Source: Xenopus tropicalis (lineage: Eukaryota > Chordata > Amphibia > Anura > Pipidae). From it: 64,000 nucleotides of DNA. The notes below the pieces were generated by a model, which worked only from the letters and a program-made list of their open reading frames with translations, was not told the DNA's origin and searched no databases. Where the stretch lies: assembly GCF_000004195.4 (NCBI RefSeq), contig NC_030677.2:69464222-69528221 (forward strand), given 5' to 3'. Positions 25,182-36,252 of the stretch are shown here, piece after piece. The position numbers were made by a program, and so were the translations under genes. Within the stretch, counting starts at the first letter, position 1; each line of letters opens with the position of its first letter.

Positions 25182-25505
25182 CTAATAGTAGGGGTCCCAA
25201 ACCTTTCTTACTCGTAAGCCACAGTCAAATGTAAAAAGACTTGGAGAGCAACACAAGCACCATAAAAGTTCATGGAGGTGCCAAATAAGGGCTAAGATTG
25301 GCTATTAGGCAGCCTCTATGCACACTATCAGCTTACAGGGGGCTTTATTTGGTAGGAAATCTTGTTTTTATTCAACCAAAACTTGCCCCCAAGTCAGGAA
25401 TTCAAAAATAACTCTCTGGTTTGGGGGCACTGGGAGCAACATCCAAGGGGTTGGGGAGTAACATGTTGCCCCTGAGCTACTGGTTGGGGATCACTGACTA
25501 ATAGG
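25182..25505. mobile_element. hAT MITE with 8-bp target duplication
   Basis: CTAATAG(T/G) flanks both sides (25182-25189, 25498-25505). The ends, AGGGGTCCCAAACC and the inverse of GGTTGGGGATCACTG, are imperfect inverted repeats of the CAGNGGTCCCCAACC type. The 8-bp duplication plus these ends place it in the hAT superfamily. It is non-coding. Confidence 0.8.
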
Positions 25506-25619
25506 ATGGATCTGCTGCTATGGTGAACCTATGCAGTGAAAGAACGTTCATATGCTTACTAACTTACTATGTATTTATGGAAAACTAATCAATCATAAAG
25601 TAGGCTAAACACAGAGATT

Positions 25620-25725
25620 TATAGGTATAGGATCTGTTATTCCGAATGCTCGAGACCTGGGGCTTTCAAGATAAGAGATCTTTCGGTAATTTGGATCTCT
25701 ATACCATAAGTCTACTAAAAAACTA
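25620..25725. mobile_element. TACAGGTAT-family MITE, one end only
   Basis: TATAGGTATAGGATCTGTTA, CGAGACCTGGGGCTTTC and GGTAATTTGGATCTCTATAC match the family's end. The rest is absent. Confidence 0.7.
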
Positions 25726-26379
25726 TACAACTGCTGGCAGTCTCTCTTTACCAGTTCAATGCAGGATAAAGATATTCAGTTCTAATTAATGCATGTTAAA
25801 AATGATGACATTTGACATTACACTTCTGCTAATAATGGACACTGAAATCAGGTCCTGTAGAAGTAAGCAATTTAGCAGAAGCCTGCAGTATGATCACAGA
25901 ATGTATGTAGTTAAATATTGTACCAGCGGAGATACATTTACATTTTACATCTGGTTTTAATATATTTCTGGGGAACAGAAAGGACTATTACATTCATGTA
26001 CATTTTTTCAAGGCAAGCTCACACAGAGCGCTGTTGGTAATTCAAGTAAGCCATCCTGAATGGTGGAACATGGAAAAAGCACAGTCACCAGCAACTATAT
26101 GAACATTTAAGAATAAAACAGACCTTTTTTTTGGCTTCTTGGTCGGCTGTAAATCTAATTTTATCAATTAGGTTTGAGTACATTTGAAATGTGAGATACA
26201 GGTTTATCAACTGTAAATCATAAAGAAAGCATAAAGAAAATTAGTGGCATGTTTACTCAAATAAACTCAACAGGGCAGGCAATCTGTAGGTGTTAAAGTG
26301 TCCCAGTTCCCATATTGCCCATCTCAGTTGAGCTGGAGGAGGGAAGCCAGGGGCTGTAATTCACAATATTTAGAGGACA
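25726..26379. other. intergenic, nothing recognised
   Basis: AT-rich sequence between repeats, with no gene seen. Confidence 0.5.
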
Positions 26380-26540
26380 TTCCCCTATATGTAATAAAAG
26401 GTACTAAGTCTGGCCAGGAGCATTAACCCATAGCAACCAATAAGATGTTTGTTTTTAAACAGGTGACCAGTAAATGCTTCCTGTTGATTGGTTGCTATGG
26501 GTTACTGCTCCTGGGCAAACTTAGGGGGGGAATGTAATTA
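26380..26540. mobile_element. hairpin MITE (GCAACCAAT arms)
   Basis: GGAGCATTAACCCATAGCAA and TTGCTATGGGTTACTGCTCC are inverted copies about 45 bases apart. Outer GTAATAAAAGGTACTAAGTC pairs loosely with AACTTAGGGGGGGAATGTAA. An edge fragment of the same family is at 2024-2055. Confidence 0.7.
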
Positions 26541-26751
26541 AAGTTGGTAACGAAAAATTATTTGCAGTGCCAAAATGTATGCCTCTGTGCGAACGAATGT
26601 TCCTCTTATGTGAATTTAATACAGGCTTTGCGAACACACACAACTGTTTAGCTACCACTTCTGACTGTGGAATAAATGTTATTGATTGCGACAGTGTACA
26701 GTGTATGTAATAAAACTAATAAGTTAAAACTAATAAAGTTGAGTTTGCTCC

Positions 26752-27130
26752 AAAAGATTACGCCCCCTCCAAGCATGCCTAAGGGCTCTGGCACACGGGG
26801 AGAAAAGTCGCCCGCCACAAATCTCCGTTGACGCGGGCGACTAATCTCCCCGAAATGCCATCCCACCGGCAAAATTGTAAGTCGCCGGTGGGATGGCATA
26901 CGCGGCGCCGCAATTTCCACGAAATCGCAGAAGTTTCCTCTCAAGGCAACTTCCAAAATTTCAGGGAAATCGCGGCACCGCGTATGCCATCCCAACGGCG
27001 ATGTGTGCCAGAGCCCTTAGGCATGCTTGGAGGTGGCATAATCTTTTAGCGCCGGTGGGATGGCATTTCGGGGAGATTAGTCGCCAGCGACAATGGAGAT
27101 TCTACTCTCCCCGTGTGCCAGAGCCCTTAA
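26752..27130. mobile_element. complex GC-rich foldback element with duplicated junction
   Basis: The outer ends CTAAGGGCTCTGGCACACGG (26779) and CCGTGTGCCAGAGCCCTTAA (to 27130) are inverted and TTAA-like. Inside are further inverted pairs of CGGTGGGATGGCAT and GCGACTAATCTCCCCG. The 45 bases 26752-26796, which include 27 bases lying outside the left end, recur inverted at 27003-27047 with two mismatches. Overlapping open frames here only reflect the repeated units. Confidence 0.75.
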
Positions 27131-27332
27131 GGGTGAAAACACATGGAGCTACTAGTAGCAGCTACTTGTAACAGCTACTAAAATAGACAACGCTGATCAT
27201 TTACTGATAACTGTCTCCACGTGTGTTTTAGCAGAGGCAATTCTCAGTATTGTCTATGGCAGGGTATTTTCTGGCATATACTAGCCATGACAAGTAGCTG
27301 CTACTAAGTCGCTCCATGTGTCTTCACCCTAA
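27127..27332. mobile_element. TTAA MITE abutting the previous element
   Basis: The ends TTAAGGGTGAAAACACATGG and CCATGTGTCTTCACCCTAA are inverted, as are the next blocks (TAGTAGCAGCTACTTG / CAAGTAGCTGCTACTA). Its left TTAA (27127-27130) is also the right border of the preceding element. Confidence 0.8.
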
Positions 27333-28367
27333 AAGTTCACAATGCACAATTAAAATTCACACAGTCTAATGAACAATATTAAAAATTAGAATATTTTTTC
27401 TTATTTGTTCAAATATTTTACAGTTTCCGAATTTATTACATTTCCCGCTGTCTTTTATTACATAATCCCAGTTATAGCAAAGTAAATGCATTATACAGAT
27501 AACTATGGAATTAAGCAGGCAAATAGGTAAGTTAATGTGTGCATGAGCAGCTTCAGACACACATACCATTACTAAATGGGGCAGATTCCTGCAATGACTG
27601 TGGCAAAAGTTGTGCAACCACAGCTATGGCTGCACTTAATAAATAAGCCCTCTTTTCTCTATGGCTGCTGCAGCGCCATACAACAGTGACTTTATAAATT
27701 CTAGTAAGCTTTTTAAAATATATAAAAGACGACAAAGAGAGGCCAGGATATAAATACTTACAAGGCATAAATGTTAGTAAGGCTGCATCTCTTATAGGAA
27801 GCTGTCAGCTGAAAATAGGTCTGTATTCATGAATATTATATAAAGGCAGTTTCATTCTGTGGACTATAAAGCTCTAAACAGATGTGTTATACAGATGAAC
27901 AGGCTGTCAGGCTGAATAAAGGGTCACACTACAAGTCAGAAATCCTGACTAATAGAAAGGCGACTGGCAGACAAGCTCATCACTGTTCACTCTCTTATAA
28001 CAGCAACACAGCTTGATCTCTATGTGACTCTCTTTTATTGCTGACCTTTTCTTAGTTTTCTTAGTTTATCTCTATGCTTTTGTCAAACCAATATATATAT
28101 ATAATTCAATATCACAGCAAAAAATGGAAACTGTTTGGGTTTGTGCGACTGAGAATTTTTTCTTAAAATATTGTAATGGATTATCATCATTTACCACAGC
28201 TATGAGATCTATTTTTTAGAAACCTGTTATCCAGAAAGCTCTGAAATAATACAGCGTCCTATTTAAACAATTCCTCACTTATTTCTAGTAAGGATGTAAT
28301 TTATCTGTGATATTAACTAAGGTTGCATAAATCCTAAGAGGGCAAAACAATTGTATTGCTTTTCAAA
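27333..28367. other. intergenic, nothing coding
   Basis: No gene. 28200-28262 (ATGAGATCTATTTTTTAGAAACC then GTTATCCAGAAAGCTC) looks like a small scrap of the TACAGGTAT family. There is a short (AT)n near 28091-28102. Confidence 0.5.
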
Positions 28368-28379
28368 GGGGGGGGGGGG
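28368..28379. repeat. G12 homopolymer
   Basis: Twelve consecutive G on the plus strand. Confidence 0.9.
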
Positions 28380-28395
28380 TTTAACCTTCAGTATA

Positions 28396-28706
28396 TTTAA
28401 GAATGGGCTATTCTTAGCAATTTTTCAGCAGCTCTTCATTGTTCTGTGAAGCTAGAATTTTATTTTTATTGTTACTTTTCATTACTTTTCTTCAATTTGG
28501 GCCCTTACTATTCATATTCCTGTCTCTTTTTTAAACCACTGCCTGATTGTTAGGTTACATTGGATATTCGCAACCAGAAAGCTGCTGAAATGTGGAGAGC
28601 TGCAGAACAAAAAGGCAAGTAATAAAAAATGAAGACCAACTATTTCACTATAGCATTCTCTACAGCATACTAAAAGTTAATTTAAAGGTGAACAATGCCT
28701 TTAACA
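28396..28706. mobile_element. T2-like TTAA MITE, left edge worn
   Basis: The right part CATACTAAAAGTTAATTTAA then AAGGTGAACAATGCCTTTAA has the usual T2 end. The left part (AATGGGCTATTCTTAGCAA) is the inverted arm of the same family, with CAACCAGAAAGCTGCTGAAA between. Confidence 0.7.
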
Positions 28707-28807
28707 TTTACTTATATTTTAGTATTATTATGTGTAATTCACAAAGCATTTACACATTTATAAAGATTTTATAGACTATTATTCATTCACTCTTCTAGCA
28801 GAGCTTG

Positions 28808-29009
28808 AAATCTAAGGTCCTTATTATATTTACACTAGGGTCAATGAAATCAGAAGCCCACCAGTATCTATTTGGAATGTGGGAAGAAACTAGAGTACCC
28901 AACACATATACAGGGAGAACATACAAACTCCTTATAGACAGTGATCAGGCCAGAATCATACTCAGGACTCTGACACTGCAATACGGGAGTGCTATCCACT
29001 GAGCCACCA
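28808..29009 (-). mobile_element. tRNA-derived SINE, minus strand
   Basis: Read on the minus strand it opens GGTGGCTCAGTGGATAGCAC (A-box-like), then a degenerate B box (GTATGATTCTGG), then AAGGAGTTTGTATGTTCTCC, the conserved body shared with 29565-29845. It is a mobile pseudo-tRNA head, not a tRNA gene. Confidence 0.75.
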
Positions 29010-29044
29010 TGAAATCTTAACATATGTACACATACCTCTTAGTA

Positions 29045-29084
29045 ATGGAAATATATCATTAATATATCATCAATATATCATCAA
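29045..29084. repeat. (ATATATCATCA)n tandem repeat
   Basis: Three near-perfect units of an 11-mer. Confidence 0.8.
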
Positions 29085-29134
29085 AACAGTCTACCCTGGG
29101 CCATTCAGTGTAAACCTTTCTAACATTAAGCAGA

Positions 29135-29260
29135 ATCTTAATAGAACTATAGTTTATAAATACATTTATAACATCTAACAACCCAATGCGTTTCAGCCTG
29201 CAAAAGTGCCTTCGTCAGGGACGCATGCATTAACAAATTAACAAAAAGGGTCACTACCAA
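29135..29260. repeat. dispersed repeat scrap (GCGTTTCAGCC...CGTCAGGGACGC)
   Basis: AATGCGTTTCAGCCTGCAAA followed by GCCTTCGTCAGGGACGC resembles the arm of the palindrome at 15861-16090 (AACGTTTCAGGCC ... GGCC). The borders are unclear. Confidence 0.4.
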
Positions 29261-29564
29261 AAGAAATAGAATAACATCTCTCAGTGCACATTCAAATATC
29301 CCATCACAGAATTGTCTAATGCACATATTCAATTAGTGGAATCAATTATAGATCAAATTCAAAATGTAACCAGAATGGCACCATCATCCCTTCTGTAAGA
29401 ACAGCAGTGTTCATTCTTGCTAGAATATCCCAATCCTACCCATATAAGTAATTTGGTGAAGATACAGGATATGATCTCCAATATACCAAGGTAATAATAT
29501 AAAATGTAATCCTTTTGATCATAAATCACTCCTCAAGAAGCCAAATTCAAGGTCATTTGAGTAA

Positions 29565-29845
29565 AAGCAGCCTGGAGCAGAGTGATTAGCATTGCTAACT
29601 CAGGTCCTAAGTTCGATTCCAGCCTCGATATTATCTGCAAGGAGCCGTATGTTCTCCCTATGTCTATGTTAGTTTCCTACCGCACAACAAAACCATAGGG
29701 GCTGGTTAATTGGCTCATAATGAAGATGACTATTTTGTATAGGGACCTTAAGCTGTGGGCTCCACTTGTGCAGGAAATCATATATAATCACTGTAAAGTG
29801 CTGTGGAATATTTCAGTGCTATGTAAATAAAGAGTAACAATAATT
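29565..29845 (+). mobile_element. tRNA-derived SINE, plus strand
   Basis: The head has GAGCAGAGTGATTAGCATTG (A-box-like) and GTTCGATTCC at 29611-29620 (B box). The body GGAGCCGTATGTTCTCCCTA, GGTTAATTGGCTC and GGGACCTTAAGCTGTG leads into a tail ending AAAGTGCTGTGGAATATTTC and AATAAAGAGTAACAATAATT. It faces the opposite way from 28808-29009. Confidence 0.8.
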
Positions 29846-30297
29846 ACTTGAGCCACAAGCAAACAATTTAAACATGGAGGGTATATTATGTATTCCAGTA
29901 AACCTGAATGTTTCAGATTCTTGGAGCACTATGCGAATCCAGTTGTCACAGCAGGCTTGAATGGAAGAATAATCTGCCTGATAGTATTTCTTAGTTTTCC
30001 AGCAGGCAGCCGCATGTGTCCAGGGGAAACAACTTTATTCCTAGTCATATTGCATTATTACTGAACAATTGTGGCACAGCCCCAACCACTTCTCCTATAA
30101 CTGGTGCATATCATATGAATGTAATGACAGGAAGCAATCACAATAGGTACTGGCTAAAGCACTTCTAAAAGGAATGAAGAGAATGCAATCCAAGAAAACC
30201 AAAAAACAAATGTAGAGGGAAGGTTAGATTTTCAACAGCTTCTTTATGGTTTAGCTCATAACAAAATATGTCTGTTCAACACTAGTAGAATTTTATT
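29846..30297. other. intergenic, nothing recognised
   Basis: Unique-looking sequence, no gene seen. Confidence 0.5.
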
Positions 30298-30640
30298 TTA
30301 AGGGACAGTATACAGTATGCCACGTTTCAACATGAGCTTAATGAATAGGGCATGTGCTAAACATACTGTACTTTTTGCCTATAGTTTGCATTAAAAAAAA
30401 TCTATGTTTTCTCTTATTTGTAGCACTAAACAAGGTACTTTAGCACTTCCTGTCAATTTCTGATCCCACAAATAGTTTAGATAAAACAAATTACAAGTCC
30501 AATAAGAAGCCCCTGATAATGGGCTGCTCAAAGGCTGCTGTTTAGAGAAGGGGTTTGTTCAATGCTATACAGGGAGCTGCAAACAAATTGCACTTTTATG
30601 AATGAAGGGGGGTGTTTTTAGGTGTAAACTGTCCCTTTAA
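30298..30640. mobile_element. T2-like TTAA MITE
   Basis: Ends are TTAAGGGACAGTATACAG and GTGTAAACTGTCCCTTTAA, inverted and bounded by TTAA at 30298-30301 and 30637-30640. Confidence 0.75.
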
Positions 30641-31035
30641 AGGGGTAGTTCAGCTTTAGTATGATACAGACAGTGATATTGTGAGACAATTTGCATTTTG
30701 TACATTTTTTTTTATTATTTAGCTTTATTTGTCAGGAACTCTCAAGTCTAGAATTTCAGCATGTATCTGTTTGCTAGGGACAATGTACCTTAGCAACCAG
30801 AGGCAGCAATTTGAATGAGAGGCTGGAAGATGAATAGTAGGGGGCCTGAACAGAAAGAAAAGGAACAACAATGCGTAATAACAATAAAATTGAAGCCTTG
30901 CAGAGCAATAGATTTTTGGCTGAATGGCTCAGTGATCATTATTTAAAAGCTGAAAAAGGGCAGAAGAGAAAGGCTAATAATTAAAAAAAGTTGCTAAGAA
31001 TCGAACATTCTATAACAAACTAAAAGGTTAGTTCT
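30637..31035. mobile_element. T2-like TTAA MITE sharing its border with the previous one
   Basis: It opens TTAAAGGGGTAGTTCAGC and has the family body (TATTGTGAGACAATTTGCAT, ACCTTAGCAACCAGAGGCAG, TTGCTAAGAATCGAACATTC). The right end is worn to ACTAAAAGGTTAGTTC. It begins on the TTAA that ends the element at 30298-30640. Confidence 0.75.
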
Positions 31036-31198
31036 ATTTCAAAGCTGATTATTAATATGATGCTAATGCTAGACAGATACTGTACCTGACGTGCTGGGAA
31101 ATTGTGGGCATGCTCCCCTGTGATGTCACCACGCATTACTAACGCATAACTACTAATTTTTATCTCAGTGGTGCTCCGCTGCTTGTTTTGCTCAGATT

Positions 31199-31411
31199 CT
31201 GTTAATGCCTTTAAGAGGGGGCTGGATAATTTCTTGAACAAACATAGTATCCAAGGCTATTGTGATACTAATATCTACAGCTAGTATTAATGTTTGTATA
31301 TATAGTTTATGTATGTGAGTGTACAGATAGGTCAGTATAGGATGTGTGTGCTGGGTTTACTTGGAAGGGTTGAACTTGATGGTCTTTTTTCAACGCTATG
31401 TAACTATGTAT
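31199..31411 (+). mobile_element. LINE (CR1/L2-like) 3' end fragment
   Basis: GGGGGCTGGATAATTTCTTG, then GGGTTGAACTTGATGGTC, TTTTTTCAACGC and a short tandem tail TATGTAACTATGTA. The final part mirrors 24826-24935 in the other orientation. Confidence 0.6.
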
Positions 31412-31547
31412 GAGTGTTTATCTGAGCACTTTTGGGTACAGTCTCATTGAAGAGACTTTTAACACCTTTGTTTCCATATGATGAAAGATAGGAAAAACAC
31501 AGGTAAAAATTCATTGTGTAAGAACTCAAGGCACAGATAACAGAAAA

Positions 31548-31783
31548 GCTCTGTAGAATACAATGGTGTTTTAGAAAGCCTATCTGTTGTGCCATTTAGC
31601 CTTGTTTCAATTTGAATGGCTACCCTATGGCCACACAGCAGCTTATTTATTTTAAATGTATTTATTTTAAACTATATTAGTGTTTCTGAAGCAAATGCAC
31701 AACTTTTACCAGCACAGGACAATCCTGCATTATATTTTAGTTGATTTCATACACTTTCATTTTTTAATGTTACTGATTCTTTA
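31548..31783. mobile_element. right half of a T2-like MITE
   Basis: CTGTAGAATACAATGGTG, CACACAGCAGCTTATTTAT, TTTCTGAAGCAAATGCAC and TTTCATTTTTTAATGTTACT follow the order of the complete copy at 15166-15561. The end is TGATTCTTTAA. Confidence 0.7.
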
Positions 31784-33309
31784 ATGAGAGCAACTGTGTT
31801 TCCACAAAATAGCCATTTGCACAGAGGGATAAAATGTTCTCAGTTACCTTATAAAGTTGTTCTGTTAATACTGATATTTTACTCTGCATTGATTAAAGCA
31901 CAACTGTACATTTTCAGTCGCCCACGTTTTCTTTAAGGAAAAAGGCTAAAAAACAATCTTACCAATTTGGGGAACATAAATCTTTATCTATGTGCATACA
32001 TTCATGTCCCATAAAAGACACATACATGTGCTAGAAATCCTTATCAACCTGTCAATATGTTTAGTTATATACTTGATAGGGGCCTTACTGTTTATTTTTA
32101 AGAAGGCATGTCAATATAATGCCCTTTAATAAGGAAGAGCAAATCATGTCTCTATTCATCATGCTACTGCTCTCCCTACTGTCCTTGCCTGACAACCATC
32201 TTCCACCACTTTGCAGTTCTTCTTGCCCCCTTGTGATAGCTTCAGTGTCAGGAAGTGTATGGAGGATTAAAAATATTTCAAAGGCCCAATAATAAGACCC
32301 CTTCATAATGTCATCCCAAAGCAATGAATTCAGTAGTGTAGATATTCATATTGAAATATTCTAGCACATAGCAATGTGACTGAGAGGAGAAATAAAACAA
32401 AAAAACGGAAGGCTGCCCAGATTGCATGATGTCTGCATATAATAATATAAGACTCAGTTTGAATGATGCAGTTAAAGAAGGTTAAATCCAGGTGTCAGTC
32501 TCTCTGTTGGCACTTGGAATACAATAATTAAACACTATTGACTCTTAATATAAATGTGGCTGCGTTTTTTAGAAAGAAGCTTATACAATCTAGAGCACTT
32601 CCTTACATAGCATTTAATAACAGCCTCTTCAGGGAAATAAGAAGCACATAAGTGGAAGTCATCAGATACACAGGAGATGCCAGTGAAGCACAGCTTTGGT
32701 CCTTATTAAAGCTTTCTGTTGAACAGAACCACATTTTTCTTTTCTGCTTTAATATATGAGGTCACACTACTTGCTTACAGTCTCGGTTCCTGGAATATTC
32801 TCTTTAGCCTAGAAAAGCAATAATTCTGTTAAAGCTGAAAAGGTGTTTTTTTTCAAAGTTTTAAATGAAACCTATTTATACAGTGTTTTATTCCGACAGT
32901 ATTACCTGCTCTTGTTGAAAGTTTCAACTGACAGTGCATTGCAAAATCCACTTATTTGTTGAGGTAGCTAGACATTCAGATCTTTGGCTAGCTAGTCCTT
33001 CAACCATTGGGCTAATCACAGGATGACTAGGGGAGCCCATGTAAACCCCCAGTACCAGCCCTAAAGTCACCCACAAACCTTTTATTGCAACTGGTACTAC
33101 AGGATGTGTAGGACTATAACTGAAATTGTACTGCTATGATGTTTCTAGGTCCTGTAAAACAAATCCCCTTTATAATCTGGGCCAGTTTATTCTTCTGTAA
33201 CACATAAGTACTAGCTACCTACAACCTGCCTCTATTACATTAGCTGGGAGTCTAATATACCAACAGGAAATCATCTGTATCTTCTCTTTAATAAGGAGGT
33301 GTAATACTA
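31784..33309. other. intergenic, nothing recognised
   Basis: AT-rich, no gene or repeat ends seen. Confidence 0.5.
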
Positions 33310-33440
33310 CTATTGTTACATTTATTTCTATAGCAGCAATTAATTTTGCAACACTGTACATCAGAGTAAATAATAAATACAGATAAACCAATACAGTAGG
33401 AAATGAGGGCCCTGCCTACAACGGCTTATAATCCTAGGCA
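33310..33440 (-). mobile_element. SINE/retroposon tail fragment
   Basis: TTTATTTCTATAGCAGC, GCAACACTGTACATCAG and GGGCCCTGCCTACAACGGCT resemble 60091-60296 in the same order (minus-strand sense: 'tgtaagctctatgggcagg'). Confidence 0.5.
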
Positions 33441-34166
33441 AAGGTCTCCTCATTCATCAAGAATCTCTTTTAAGTTTCTTAGAAATGCACTGACTCTAGA
33501 CATACTTCCAGAACATTTCCTCATGTAGTAAAATCACATACCAGTTTCAAAATACAGGTACATGGCTTCTCCCCCAAGTACTGTACATCTTCTGCACAAT
33601 ATCCTGCACATGGAGACCCTCATGCTTTTCACAGTATTCTTTTAAATGGAACCAGAAAAAAGAGAAAAACTTCTTTTAGTTAGACTTTCTCATGGGAATC
33701 AGTGCTTTCCAACCCCAGAATCAGGAGGATACTTGGAAAATGGGCCCTGGTCCTTGTGGATCCAGCACCCATATTCAGTTTTGCATGAAGGTGGTGGCAG
33801 TGGTGGGTCCAACGCTGCCCAGAATCTTTCAGCAGAGTATAGTTTTACTCAATTATTCCTTCCAATATGGTAGTAATATATTTAATGAGGAATTGTATGT
33901 GTGCACACATGTTTGAGTTTACATAGTTACTCAAGCTGAATATTGTTTTCCCTTATCGCTAAAGACAACTGTATTCAATTAAATTGTTTCACTTTTACTT
34001 AGTGGAGGAATTCTCTCTTTAAATGTTTTTTGCTGTTTGAGGAATGTAAGTATTATAGTATTGCCCCAGTGTGGGCCCAGTGTTTTTATGATTGTGGGGG
34101 AGGATAAACTTTAACTGTTGATGTCTATTCCAGCATGAGATTGGTGGCTTGAGAATAGATCACTAA
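33441..34166. other. intergenic, nothing recognised
   Basis: Two overlapping open frames near 33646-33916 have no recognisable product. Confidence 0.5.
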
Positions 34167-34885
34167 TAGAGATGAAGCGAACCTCACAAAAAATGTTAGC
34201 GAACCCGTTCGCGAACTTCTGCCAAAAAGTGCGAACTTATGCGAACTTTGCGAACCCCATAGACTTCAATGAGAAGGTGAACTTTAAAACCTAGAAAAGC
34301 CAGAAAACTGATTTTAAAGTTGTTTAAAGGGTGCCACGACCTGGACAGTGGCATGCAGGAGGGGGATCAAGGGCAAAAATTTCTCTGAAAAATACGTTGT
34401 TGACACAGCGTTGCGTTTTGTGCTGTAAAGGGCAGAAATCACACTACATTTCTAAACTTGTGTAATAAACTGCTTTTACAAGGACTATTGGGTTACAGCA
34501 GATGAGATCAGCAGGACAGCTGTCCCCAGCAGCTACATACAGAGCAGTAGAAAGTAGATTACTATTCAGCAAAGCTACCTAAACTGCCCCTCAAACCCCT
34601 GCACAGCTCTCTCCCTATGCTAACTCAACAAGCACACACAGGCAGAATGTAAAATGGCTGCTGGGCTTCGGTTTATATATGGAAGGGAGTGGTCCGAGGG
34701 TGGTCCAGGAGGGAGAGCTGTCTGATTGGCTGCCATGTATCTGCTGGCTCTGGGGTGAGAGGTCAAAATTTGGCTCCAGCTAAGGCGAACCCAAAATTGC
34801 GAACATCGCTAAAAGTTCGCGAACTTGCGAACACCCGATTTTCGTGCGAATTAGTTCGCCGGCGAACAGTTCGCTACATCTCTAA
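34167..34885. mobile_element. GCGAAC element, copy 1, complete
   Basis: The ends TAGAGATGAAGCGAAC and GTTCGCTACATCTCTA are inverted. Both subterminal regions are packed with GCGAAC/GTTCGC (for example CCCGTTCGCGAACTTC and AAAAGTTCGCGAACTTGCG), an unusual CpG-rich motif cluster in AT-rich DNA. The inside (GACAGTGGCATGCAGGAGGG, GACACAGCGTTGCG) recurs in copy 2 at 61771-62145. It is non-coding; open frames crossing the right end are by-products. Confidence 0.8.
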
Positions 34886-35765
34886 GGGATCAGTTACTAT
34901 TTCTTTACCAGTTTTGCTGCAGCTGCACCAAATGCTGTTTATTCACTAGTGAGTGGGCACTTTGCCACTGCCTGTGTTGGCATAACACATTTGCATCAGG
35001 GCTAGGATTTGGCTACAAATCACTTCCCAGTCAGATTACGTTGGATGTAACTGGGAAGTGAATCTTGAAGATGCAGCAAGTTGAGATGAGAAATGTCCCT
35101 TGGCATTTCCATGCAGCACACTAGTCACCCTTCGTAACATTAGCCTTCACATCATGTTTTATCCACCACTTCAAAAGAATAACCTCACCTTCACCTTTAC
35201 ACTCTGTGCTGAAGTTTTTTATATAAAAATATAATATACCCAAGAGAACCCAAATAAATTCCACGTTATTCCAATGTTTATTCAGCAATATTAACTCTGT
35301 TTTTCAGTATTATGTATTTATAGCCAGCTTATCATTTGCATATTAAATTAAAAATTAAAACGGAACTTATAAAAAAAACAACAGCGCCTGTGTTGTTCAG
35401 TTATGATAATCAGATTTGTCAGATCCAAGATGTCCAGACTGTAAATCAGGTATGGTCTCTGCTTCAGCCACTTCAGCATTCGTGATCGGACTGTAATTCT
35501 GATGCCCCCGCAGCTCCATTCTGTTGACTGGACTAATAGAAAATTAGCTACAGAGAGGAAACTGATACAGATACTCTAGTGAAAAACAGTTATGTAGCAG
35601 ATTCAAGTGAGGATTACATTTTTGCTTTGGTTTACATGAGTGATGACTTTTGTCATCATTTGCTTTCACTCATTTCATTTTCCATCCTCTTTGCACACTT
35701 TCTACCTGTCTCTCCTTTTTCTCTTTATTTAGCTCACATTTTCTTCAATCTAAATTATTTCTGCC
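34886..35765. other. intergenic, nothing recognised
   Basis: AT-rich with no gene seen. Confidence 0.5.
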
Positions 35766-36252
35766 AGGGCCAGATTAGGTGCCCTAGGCACTTGCCTAGG
35801 GCCTGACTAGTTTTAGGGGTCTAGTTTTCCTGACTAGAACTGCAAAGATTTGGGAGGAAACTGCAAATGTTCATGTTCTATTACAACGTATCACTCGTAA
35901 CTCAGTTGCCTGCCTGCTGCTTCCCTTCCCCTTGTTTTGACGTTGCGCCACTGAAACCCCACTCACAATGTAGCATAGGGGAGGAGCAGACCAGATTAAA
36001 AGCACTGATACAGTCGGTTTAGCTCATAGAGAATGAATGAGCTTAGCAGTGCACAACATTACTTTTAGTTCCTCTAACTGCTCCAATGGTGCTGCCTGCC
36101 CTCGGCCCTCATTGTGCTCCACCAATAATTTCTCTCCCCAAGGCAAGTCTAGTCATCTGGCTGCCTGCAATATAATTGCAAGGGTCTAGGAGTTGAAGGT
36201 AGGAACCCCCAAAAGCACTACTCTATCTAGGGCCTCATTTAGTCTTAATCCA
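35766..36252. repeat. 'GCCCTAGGCAC' dispersed repeat
   Basis: It begins AGGGCCAGATTAGGTGCCCT and ends near CTAGGGCCTCATTTAGTC. The CCTAGGCA motif links it to the repeats at 2075-2220 and 53262-54035. It is richer in C and G than its surroundings. Confidence 0.5.

Noticed and set aside
26648..27171. Repetitive open frames with GWHF/MPSHRR-like text on both strands
   Set aside because: They come from the inverted GC-rich units of a foldback element and show no coding logic.
29565..29640. Possible tRNA gene (A- and B-box-like text)
   Set aside because: The head cannot fold as a proper cloverleaf and is joined to a SINE body and tail; the minus-strand relative shares the same body.
34689..34949. 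86-codon frame, similar to part of a frame at 61694-62068
   Set aside because: The shared residues are only the translated GCGAAC-rich end of a transposable element present in two copies.
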